Shown here: one piece after another, positions 8,587 to 16,500 of the stretch
Layout of the letters: each line of letters starts with the position of its first letter
Numbering within the stretch: position 1 is the stretch's first letter
Position numbers and translations under genes: made by a program
The notes under the pieces: generated by a model
Database searches by the model: none
What the model was told of the DNA's origin: nothing
What the model saw: the letters and a program-made list of their open reading frames with translations, nothing else
Source: Alteromonas halophila
GTDB lineage: Bacteria > Pseudomonadota > Gammaproteobacteria > Enterobacterales > Alteromonadaceae
NCBI RefSeq assembly: GCF_014651815.1
Contig: NZ_BMXP01000002.1
Coordinates: 62,001-126,000, forward strand
Length of the DNA: 64,000 nucleotides
Reading direction: 5' to 3'

Positions 8587-9894
8587 CTAAGGGTGCTGTA
8601 ATCCGCTGTGTAATGCCCGCCGGTAGGCTGCCAGCGCCGGAATAAAGCTTACCAGCCAGGTCGCCAGGATCACGCTGACCACTACGATGGCGGTGGCCGG
8701 GGTAAACAGTGTTCCTGACACAAACAGGCCGTAGGTACTGCTTAGCCAGTCAGCGCTCAGGTACAGCGTGGCCGATACTGCAATAAACGCAATCACACAG
8801 CCGGCACTGCTGATAAGCAAGGCTTCTGCCTGGATAAGCCATAAAACGGTGCCCGGCCCCGCGCCAATCGCACGCAATACGGCAATTTCCTGTCGGCGCT
8901 CCCGCATCGACGCCAGTAACATGGTGGTCAGTCCGACAAGCGATGACAGCAAAATTAACGCAGAAATGCCCAGCAGCAGCTTTTCAACATTACCCATCAA
9001 CTCCCAAAGCTGCGCCAGTGCTACGCCCGGCAATATAGCCATAAGCGGCTCTTGTTTATACTGGTTTACCTGGTGCTGAAGCTGTAGCGCGGCGACCCGG
9101 TTATTTAAACCCAGCATGACTGCACTGATTTTGTCAGGGGGGACGTCCGATAATGTGTGAGTATCGGTGTCTGTGTGGTGGTCGTCGTGTTCCGCGTGGT
9201 CGCTGTCGTGCTGTATTGAATGCTTGCGGCTAATGGGTTTTCGCAGCGCCTGCTGACCAGATTCCTCATGTACGCTTTCCAGCCCCTGCAGTGTGACATA
9301 CACCGCCTGATCCACCGGCGTACCGGTTGCGGCGAGTATGCCGCTAATGGTAAAGGGATGGCTGTCATGTTTTTTAAAGCTGACATCACCAAGCCCATGC
9401 GCAACGACAATGTCATCACCAATGCTATAGCCAAGTTCACGAGCTACGTCAGCGCCGATGACGGCTGATTTATCATGAGAAAAAGCACCGCCATGCGCAA
9501 ACGTGAGTGATTGCTTACTGCCATATTTAAAGTGATCGAAATAACGGTTGTCTGTGCCCACCACGCGAAAGCCTTTATGGGCATCGCCCAGTGCGATGGG
9601 AATCATCCAGGCCACACTGGGGTTATTTTGCAGGTGCTCGACACTTTGCCAAGCAATACCCGTAGTAGGGTTGCCAATACGAAATACAGAGTACAGCAAC
9701 AGATTAAGCTGGCCGGTACGACCGCCGACGATAAGATCGACCCCCGACACAGTACGGGTAAAGCTTTCCTTTACCTGTCCGCGGATATACTCAACGCTCA
9801 GCAACAGCGAGACGCTGATAACAATAGAAAATACAGTCAGCAATACTGATCCCCGGCGATTTTTTAAGCTCGCTGTGGCAAGAGAAAGGATCAT
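8587..9894 (-). CDS. FtsX/MacB-type ABC transporter permease with His-rich loop
   Basis: An inner-membrane permease of 435 residues with the FtsX-family layout: one N-terminal helix (about 15-37), a large extracytoplasmic domain, and three C-terminal helices (about 305-330, 350-380, 395-425). The loop at about 225-247 carries seven histidines mixed with aspartates (for example HDSDHAEHDDHH), a composition seen in metal-binding regions. Its gene overlaps the ATPase gene by four bases (ATGA), so the two form one complex. His-rich loops suggest a metal-related role, such as zinc handling, but this is inference; lipoprotein or peptide export is the family alternative. Confidence 0.85.
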   Translation of the reverse strand: MILSLATASLKNRRGSVLLTVFSIVISVSLLLSVEYIRGQVKESFTRTVSGVDLIVGGRTGQLNLLLYSVFRIGNPTTGIAWQSVEHLQNNPSVAWMIPIALGDAHKGFRVVGTDNRYFDHFKYGSKQSLTFAHGGAFSHDKSAVIGADVARELGYSIGDDIVVAHGLGDVSFKKHDSHPFTISGILAATGTPVDQAVYVTLQGLESVHEESGQQALRKPISRKHSIQHDSDHAEHDDHHTDTDTHTLSDVPPDKISAVMLGLNNRVAALQLQHQVNQYKQEPLMAILPGVALAQLWELMGNVEKLLLGISALILLSSLVGLTTMLLASMRERRQEIAVLRAIGAGPGTVLWLIQAEALLISSAGCVIAFIAVSATLYLSADWLSSTYGLFVSGTLFTPATAIVVVSVILATWLVSFIPALAAYRRALHSGLQHP

Positions 9895-10577
9895 GATTGG
9901 CGCTCCTTGTCAGCTTCATTCAGCGAACGCATCGTCAGTGTTTTCTTAAAGTTGTCGGCCAGTCCGGGGTCGTGGCTGACAAACAGCATGGCACTGTTTG
10001 TTGCCACCGATGTCAGCACCTCCATAAAGGCATCGCGAGCGCGGGTGTCCAGTGCCGAGGTTGGCTCATCGACCAGCAGTAACTCAGGCTTGTTAATCAG
10101 CGCGCGCGCAATCGAAACGCGCTGTTGCTGCCCTACGCTCAGGCTGTCGGCGCGGACATTCAGGGTGTTTGCTGGCAAATGCAGGTTGTCGAGCAGTTCA
10201 ATAATGTCGCCGTCTATATGGCGGTAGTTGCGGCCTGCAAAATACGCGGCAGCGGCAATATTTTGCTTTACGCTTAAATAGCTAATTAAATTGAACTGCT
10301 GAAACACCACGCCAATGTGCGTGGCGCGCGCCGCATCACGTTTTCGTGCGGGCAACGATGAAAATGCTTCGCCCAGCAATGTAATGTTTCCGGATGACGG
10401 CGTTAACGTGCCACCCAGCAGGTTAAGCAGAGTGCTCTTGCCACTGCCAGAGTCACCGGACAGGAAGATATGCTCGCCGCGCGGAATGGACCAGTCCGGG
10501 ATTGCTAACACCGGCGGGCCTGACTGGTCGTAGGCGAACGTAACCTCGGATAACCTGACGGCGGGAGAGTCTGACAT
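9891..10577 (-). CDS. ABC transporter ATP-binding protein (LolD/MacB type)
   Basis: The 228-residue ATPase of the permease gene that follows it. Walker A is GDSGSGKST, the Q-loop is VVFQQFNLI, the signature is LSVGQQQRVSIARAL, Walker B is LLLVDEPTSALD, and a switch histidine follows in FVSHD. The start has a good AGGAA ribosome-binding site. With the FtsX-like partner it forms a two-gene unit; no periplasmic adaptor or substrate-binding gene adjoins it. Confidence 0.92.
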   Translation of the reverse strand: MSDSPAVRLSEVTFAYDQSGPPVLAIPDWSIPRGEHIFLSGDSGSGKSTLLNLLGGTLTPSSGNITLLGEAFSSLPARKRDAARATHIGVVFQQFNLISYLSVKQNIAAAAYFAGRNYRHIDGDIIELLDNLHLPANTLNVRADSLSVGQQQRVSIARALINKPELLLVDEPTSALDTRARDAFMEVLTSVATNSAMLFVSHDPGLADNFKKTLTMRSLNEADKERQS

Positions 10578-10695
10578 GGTATTTCCTGATAACCTGTAAA
10601 TTCTGGCACTCGTGCAATAGTACCAAAGGTTATACCAGCCCGATCACCTGCTTAGCAATGCCGTGAGGTGTAATCGCTCCGCCGCCGGTAACTGT

Positions 10696-10983
10696 TCAGC
10701 CGTTGGCTTTTAATTTCACCACTTCGGCAGACTCATCTTCCAGTACGGTGTCGGCTGACGCGCCTTTAAAGATTTTGCCCACTTTATCTTTGTTCTTCGC
10801 CAGCAGAATAGACAGCTCTTCAGCCGTGTTTTCATCCAGTGCGATGCCCTTGGCTTCAATAAACGTGGCAAGGTTGTCAGCAGCATCCAGCATTTTATCG
10901 TACTGATCGGCCTCTTTTTTATCGGTAGTCACCAATTTCTCTACCCCTTTGTGTGTAACAACATACTGTGTGGTAATTGCCAT
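10696..10983 (-). CDS. yebG: YebG family DNA damage-inducible protein
   Basis: A small 95-residue protein of the YebG family, which is induced by DNA damage in Escherichia coli and has no settled biochemical role. The N-terminus (YVVTHKGVEKLVTTDKKEAD) and YDKMLDAADNL match the family. It has a GGAG ribosome-binding site and is read away from umuDC. The 104 bases between the two starts contain a perfect LexA-type box, so SOS control of both directions is likely. Confidence 0.9.
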   Translation of the reverse strand: MAITTQYVVTHKGVEKLVTTDKKEADQYDKMLDAADNLATFIEAKGIALDENTAEELSILLAKNKDKVGKIFKGASADTVLEDESAEVVKLKANG

Positions 10984-11043
10984 GGTTGTGCTCCGTTTTT
11001 GGGTGTTTGTTGTTTATCAACACTGTCACTGTAGTATAAAATA

Positions 11044-11059
11044 CTGTATAAATAAACAG
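11044..11059. promoter_or_regulatory. LexA (SOS) box shared by yebG and umuDC
   Basis: CTGTATAAATAAACAG fits the gammaproteobacterial LexA consensus CTGT-N8-ACAG exactly. It lies 60 bases before yebG and 28 bases before umuD in a divergent promoter region, with A/T-rich flanks suited to -10 elements on both sides. Confidence 0.93.
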
Positions 11060-11087
11060 GTATTTTAACGCGAAAACTGAGGCCGTT

Positions 11088-11504
11088 ATGCTGAATGTTA
11101 TTCCTGTCGCCGCACAGGCCGGTATCAGCGGGTTTGAGTCGCCCGCCGCTGAGTACCGACAATTAGAACTGGACTTAGATGAGCTGCTTATTGAACATCC
11201 CACAGCCACATTTATCGGTCAGGCACAGGGTGACTCAATGACAGGAGTGGGCATTTTCGATGGCGACTTGCTGATCGTTGATCGCGCGGCGGCCCCCACC
11301 TCACTGGATGTCATTGTTGCCAATTTAAATGGCAGTTTTGTGTGTAAACTGTTTGATCGTAAAGCCAACGTGCTGCTTTCTCCCGGACAGGACACCAGCT
11401 CTTACGTTATTGGCGAAGGTGATGTGTTTGAAGAAGAAGGCGTGGTAGTGCGCTCGGTGCGTATGCACCGGTTTGTCAGGTACTTAAGCTCATGTATGCG
11501 TTAG
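11088..11504 (+). CDS. umuD: UmuD, self-cleaving subunit of DNA polymerase V
   Basis: A LexA-like S24 peptidase of 138 residues that, after RecA-stimulated self-cleavage, joins UmuC to form polymerase V. The catalytic serine is S50 in GDSM and the lysine K87 in FVCKLFD. The usual cleavage region is recognisable as GFESPAAEY, but the N-terminal arm is ten residues shorter than in E. coli. The position matching the Cys24-Gly25 bond is Ser14-Gly15, with an Ala-Gly three residues earlier. The start has a GAGG ribosome-binding site. The gene overlaps umuC by 13 bases. Confidence 0.94.
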   Translation: MLNVIPVAAQAGISGFESPAAEYRQLELDLDELLIEHPTATFIGQAQGDSMTGVGIFDGDLLIVDRAAAPTSLDVIVANLNGSFVCKLFDRKANVLLSPGQDTSSYVIGEGDVFEEEGVVVRSVRMHRFVRYLSSCMR

Positions 11505-12757
11505 TCGATGCCAACAGTTTTTATGCCTCTGCCGAAAAGGTGTTCGATCCTGCCATTCGCGACAAGCCGGTAGTGGTGTTAACCAATAACGACGGTTGTA
11601 TTTGTGCCCTGTGCGATCGGGCCAAGCAACTGGGCGTAGGCAAGTTCGGCCCCTATTATAAAGCGAAGGCGGTGCTTGCCCGAAACGGCGCAGTGATACG
11701 ATCGTCAAACTACGAACTGTACGATGATCTGTCGAACAAGATGATGAAGGTAATCGGGCAGTTTGCGCCGGACCAGCATGTGTACAGCATAGACGAGAGC
11801 TTTCTGCATTTTGAAAGCTGGCAGCCTGATGAAGGCTGGGCTGCGTACGCGAATCGTATTAAACAGGCAGTATGGCAGCAGCTACGGCTGCCGGTGGGAG
11901 TGGGAATAGGCCCAACTCCTACCCTGGCCAAAGCAGCCAGCTATGCCGGAAAGCGCCTTGGCGCTCAGGACGGCATTGCAATACTGGACACCCAACCGGC
12001 AATTGCATCGGCGTTACAGCAAATGAGCACAACCGATGTGTGGGGCGTGGGGAAGCGTATAGCCGCGCGGTTGGAAAAAATGGGCATTCACACTGCCTGG
12101 CAACTGGCATGCGCCTGCCCCAAAAACCTGCGGGCCGAATTTTCTATCGACATTGCCCGTACGGTCACTGAACTAAACGGCACGCCCTGCATAAAGTGGG
12201 ATACCCACAGGGCGAACAAACAGCAGGTGTATTCAACCCGGGCCTTCGGCCGCCCCGTCACCGACAGACAGGACATTGCACAGGCGCTGGCCTGGCACGC
12301 CGAGAAAGTGGCTGAGAAACTACGGGTCCAGCAGTCTGGCGTAAAAACCCTGACCCTGTTTGCACATGCCAACCCGTTCGCCAGCAGTGGCCATTATCAC
12401 AAAGCCATCCAGCATCAGTTTGACGCGCCCACCAGTGATTTAAGAGCACTGGTTCAGGTTGCATCCCGGGCAGCAGATACGCTGTTTAAAGCGGGGGTGG
12501 TGTTTCACAAGTGCGGCGTTGGCGCCATAGAGCTTATTGACGACGCAGAGCGGCAACCGGAGCTGTTTGTTACCAACGCCTATAACCCCAAACTGATGCA
12601 ATGCTTAGATAAAATAAATGGCAAGTATGGGCGCCAGACAATTGGAACGGGCGCAAAGGGCACGCATCAGAACTGGGCAATGAAGCGTGAGTTTCTGTCA
12701 CCGCAGTACACCACCAACTGGCGACACTTACCTAAAATTAACTGTGATATGGGCTAA
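11492..12757 (+). CDS. umuC: UmuC, Y-family translesion DNA polymerase V
   Basis: The catalytic subunit of error-prone polymerase V, 421 residues, the usual UmuC length. The palm motifs are clear: ALVDANSFYASAEKVFDP with the first metal aspartate near the N-terminus, VVVLTNNDGC, and VYSIDESFL with the paired acidic residues. The central GVGIGPTPTLAKAAS and WGVGKRIAARLEKMGI (helix-hairpin-helix) follow the family order. It lies just behind umuD under the same LexA box. Confidence 0.95.
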   Translation: MYALVDANSFYASAEKVFDPAIRDKPVVVLTNNDGCICALCDRAKQLGVGKFGPYYKAKAVLARNGAVIRSSNYELYDDLSNKMMKVIGQFAPDQHVYSIDESFLHFESWQPDEGWAAYANRIKQAVWQQLRLPVGVGIGPTPTLAKAASYAGKRLGAQDGIAILDTQPAIASALQQMSTTDVWGVGKRIAARLEKMGIHTAWQLACACPKNLRAEFSIDIARTVTELNGTPCIKWDTHRANKQQVYSTRAFGRPVTDRQDIAQALAWHAEKVAEKLRVQQSGVKTLTLFAHANPFASSGHYHKAIQHQFDAPTSDLRALVQVASRAADTLFKAGVVFHKCGVGAIELIDDAERQPELFVTNAYNPKLMQCLDKINGKYGRQTIGTGAKGTHQNWAMKREFLSPQYTTNWRHLPKINCDMG

Positions 12758-12802
12758 TATCATGACACCCTTACAGCAGATGATGAGTAGTGGGGAACCA
12801 GC

Positions 12803-13306
12803 ATGAACCTGGACGGTGTACACGGCGTGATATTTGATTTGGACGGTACACTGGTCGAGTCGCGTCTGGACTTTGTGAAGATGCGTGCAGATGTGGGCTG
12901 TCCGCCTGACGATGACATTCTTGGCTTTGTTGAAGGGCTAACGTGCTTAACAACGCAGGCACAGGCCCGCCAGGTAATTTTGCAGCATGAGTTAGACGAT
13001 GCACAGACTTCCCGCTGGCTGACCAACGGTAAAGCAATGGTAGAAAAAGCCCAAGATGCAGGTTTGCCCATGGCCATTGTCACGCGAAACTGTCAGCAGG
13101 CCACACGCATTAAAATACACAATAATCAGATCCCCATCGACACCATACTTACCCGTGAAGATGCGCCACCCAAACCCGATCCCACCGCACTGCTAATGGT
13201 GGCAAAACAATGGAACCTGCATCCCCGCCACTGCCTGTACGTCGGGGACTTTATTTATGACCGCCACGCTGCGGAGAATGCAGGGATGCAGTGGTTAATG
13301 GTTTGA
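12803..13306 (+). CDS. HAD-superfamily hydrolase (subfamily IA, phosphoglycolate phosphatase-like)
   Basis: A small cytoplasmic phosphatase of 167 residues. Motif I is VIFDLDGTLVES (nucleophile D12, D14), motif II is MAIVTRN, motif III contains the lysine of PPKPDP, and motif IV is LYVGDFIYD. The cap between motifs I and II is short, giving a protein smaller than typical Gph. The start has GGGGA before it. Substrate is unknown. The gene ends four bases from the end of a convergent small peptide gene. Confidence 0.88.
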   Translation: MNLDGVHGVIFDLDGTLVESRLDFVKMRADVGCPPDDDILGFVEGLTCLTTQAQARQVILQHELDDAQTSRWLTNGKAMVEKAQDAGLPMAIVTRNCQQATRIKIHNNQIPIDTILTREDAPPKPDPTALLMVAKQWNLHPRHCLYVGDFIYDRHAAENAGMQWLMV

Positions 13307-13310
13307 TTGT

Positions 13311-13475
13311 CTAAGTGTCTGTTTTTGGCTTAGGGTGCTTTGGCTTAGTGCAAATATTGGAAAAGTGAGGACTAAATATAATCAGATCAGAAATTTGACC
13401 CATAGCGCTACCATGTACTTCGGTACAGTCTTCCTCAGACAACTCCTCTATCCTGTATTTTTGTTCTATATTCAT
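13311..13475 (-). CDS. Small peptide precursor with double-glycine-type leader
   Basis: A 54-codon gene, ATG at 13475, with GGAG seven bases before the start. The N-terminal part reads like a double-glycine export leader: EELSEEDCTEVHGS ends in Gly-Ser, with Leu at -12, Ser at -11, Asp at -8, Val at -4 and Gly at -2 from the expected cut after residue 23. Cutting there would leave a 31-residue peptide starting AMGQISD and ending in a Lys/Pro-rich tail (KPKHPKPKTDT), with one cysteine in the product. Such leaders are cut by C39-peptidase ABC exporters in known microcins and bacteriocins; no exporter is seen in this window. The gene is divergent from a giant sensor kinase, with 77 bases between start codons. 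Function is unknown. Confidence 0.65.
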   Translation of the reverse strand: MNIEQKYRIEELSEEDCTEVHGSAMGQISDLIIFSPHFSNICTKPKHPKPKTDT

Positions 13476-13502
13476 AAGTGATCTCCATATCAATTGATGC
13501 TT

Positions 13503-13519
13503 TTCAGAAATATTCTGAA
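13503..13519. promoter_or_regulatory. Perfect dyad in the peptide/sensor divergent promoter region
   Basis: TTCAGAAATATTCTGAA has two exact seven-base arms around three bases. It is centred in the 77-base gap between the starts of the small peptide gene and the hybrid sensor gene, in A/T-rich DNA. It is a natural candidate for binding by the AraC-type domain of the sensor or another regulator. Confidence 0.6.
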
Positions 13520-13552
13520 TTATTAATAATAATCTTCATCAGGAACAGCGCT

Positions 13553-16500
13553 ATGAACACAAGGACATGTGGTTGTAAATTTGAGACGCTTTCATTAAGT
13601 ATCGTCTCACTACTGGTCCTCTGTGTTGCAAATATCCCGTACCTCAATGCTCAAACTGTCCCTTTGGACATCAACGAATCTCTAAGCAAAGAGCCGACTG
13701 GTATCGTAAGAGATATGGAGATAATTGATGATTCAATCTATCTCGCTGCGGAAAACGGCTTTTATAAAATCAATGGAAACATAACAGAAAAAATACAGCT
13801 TCCTGTTTCTTCTGCTGCGAAGCGAGGAATTATTTCTGATATCAGCTTGGGGAAAGAAAATACTCTTTACATCAGTGAATTCGGAGTGGGAGTTTTTGAA
13901 TACAACTATAAAACAGGCTCGATACGTCAAATAAAAATCCCGTCTAGCTTAATCAGTCTAGCGTGGCAAACATCGTACTCTGAAAATCACCTTTTCATTG
14001 CTTCTATAACAGGTTTCATCGTATTCGACCTGTCTGCACAAGTGATTGTTGAAGAACTTAAGGCGGTTAACAATATAGCCATAGATGAGCTGTATTCAGT
14101 TTCCACATTAGCGCCAGGTATAGTGCTTTTTGCAGAGAAAAATAGGGTTATTAAATACAACACAAAAAGCTTGGACTACGAGGCCACATCAATCAGTAAA
14201 CTTTATCCAAAGTTGTCATCAATAACATCTTTATACTCGAAAGGACTGTTATATATAGGTGGGCCAGAGGGTATTTATGTAGAAGCTGATGAGTCAGCGG
14301 AGGTTAAATTTTATGCATTTTCAGAAAAGCCTGTTGAGCAGCGAAGTGTAACGAATATATTTGCACAAAAAGATGGCAAAGTATGGGTGGCTGCCGAAGA
14401 GTTGTATCAGCTCTCTGAAAGAAAAGAGGAACTCATTGCCGCAACCTCTTTGACACCAATGCTAAATTCGTATGCTATCAATACGGTAACGGGAATTGCA
14501 GAGACTTCTGCCGGAGAAATATTAGTTAATTCGACTCAGCAGGGGTTAATCGTACTCCCTCCCGGTCATGAGGGAATACACTTTTTACATAAAAAAGATA
14601 ACTACTTTCATCACGACGATATCGATATCGCCAGAAAAGAGATTTTTAGTATTGATGAGCCACCCATAGTTCTCACAAGAGAACGTGCTTTTCAATTACA
14701 GGAGGATTCCGGCTTATTAAGGGAAGTAAAAATTTCTTCACCGGTTGGAATACCCCGCCAGCGAAAGTGCTGGCTTAAGCTTAATAGTGTCTTCACAAAC
14801 AATGAAGTCCGGAAACTCTGTTGGCAGAAAGGCGCCCATATCGTCAATTACAGTCAAGACAAGTTACTGGTGTATGGGCAGAATGAGAGCGAGGGAAAAT
14901 ATCATGTACTGAGTGGTGGCAAGATTGTCGATGAAATGACAGCTCCACTTAATGTAACCCTGACAAAGCAACTAGATTCGGGAGAACTGATTTCATTAGA
15001 TGAAAACGGTCAGGTACATATTCAAATTAGCCGCTTTAACTGGAAACTTATCCCAGCAGAAGAGATTGGTTCATATGTTATCAACTGTATTGTTGAGTGG
15101 AAGGCTGATGTACTTTGGCTCTGTACATCGGGTAATGGCGTTATTGAACTAAATCTTAAAGAGAATACTGTTCAACCCCTTGTTGATAAAGAGTTGGAGC
15201 GGTTCAGGTTTGTAAGATCTGGAACTAAAGACTCCGAAGGAAATATTTGGCTAGCAACTAATATGGGACTGGTCGTTTACAGAAATACAGATAAAAAAGT
15301 ATTTAGATTAGGCGCCGAAGATGGAATTGTTGACAAGGATTTTCATTATGACGGCATGTACCTGGTTGACGACAAGTTAATTCTAATGGGGGATAAGTAC
15401 TCGTATCTCCTTGATACAAAGATAATGATGGACGCACTTGCGCATCAGTCCACTGCCAAATATTCGGTTAAATTCCTTTCCTTTACCACAAGCAACGAGT
15501 CAGAAGATGAGCTAAGTTTTGCAGAAGCCGGAGATCGTTATCGAGTCAATGTCGAGCCTGGTGTAGAGACTATGTCGGTAGTGATTTCCCCTACCAATTA
15601 CACATTCAGACATCATCAACGAATAGAGTATCGTGTAAAGGGCATGATCAACGACTGGCAGCGAAGTGACAAGGCGACTGCAACGCTAACCTTTTCAGAC
15701 TTAAAGACCAACTACTTCATTATCGAAGCGCGGGTAGTGGATACCCGAAGCCAGGCCGAGCAGCCTGTCTCATCACTTTATGTGTATATTCGACCGCCTT
15801 TTTACCTTTCTTGGCAAGCCTATCTTTTATACAGTGCACTGGTACTGGCATTCGGATTTTATGTTCATAAAAGGTATCAAAACGAACTACGTGAACAAGT
15901 ATCGCAATACAGTGCTGAGGTATTTGAACAGAAAGAAGAACTGGCGAAAAGTCAGCAGTCAATCCGCCATCTGGTAGACGCTAAACAACGTTTGTTTACC
16001 AATATTTCCCATGAGCTAAAAACACCGCTGGCACTTATCGTTGGCGTGCTCAGAAAAGTCAGCTTTGATAAAGAGGATGAAAAACAACGCTCTCAACGTG
16101 ACATTCTGTTCAGGAACGCCGAACGGGTAGAAAGCCTGGTCCAGCAGTTGGTTGAGGTTGAAAAGCTGGATTCAATTCGGCAACTGCCAAAGCGCGAATA
16201 CAACGTGAATAACACCGTGTACGCCATTGTGCAGAGTTTTGCTGGTTTAACTGAGCAGCGAGAACTTACGGTCGATATTAAGATCCATGGCAAGGTAAAA
16301 GCGCGCTTGCTTGAAGACACGCTCGAACAGGTGCTCAGCAACCTGTTAGGTAATGCAATTAAGTACACGCCTGATAAAGGGCGTATTGTGATCAGTGCTG
16401 CGCAAAAAGGTACCGATCTCAGACTGCAGGTAAAAGACAATGGTGTCGGTATCGATGATAAGTACAAAAAGACGATTTTCGAGCGATTTACGCGTATTGA

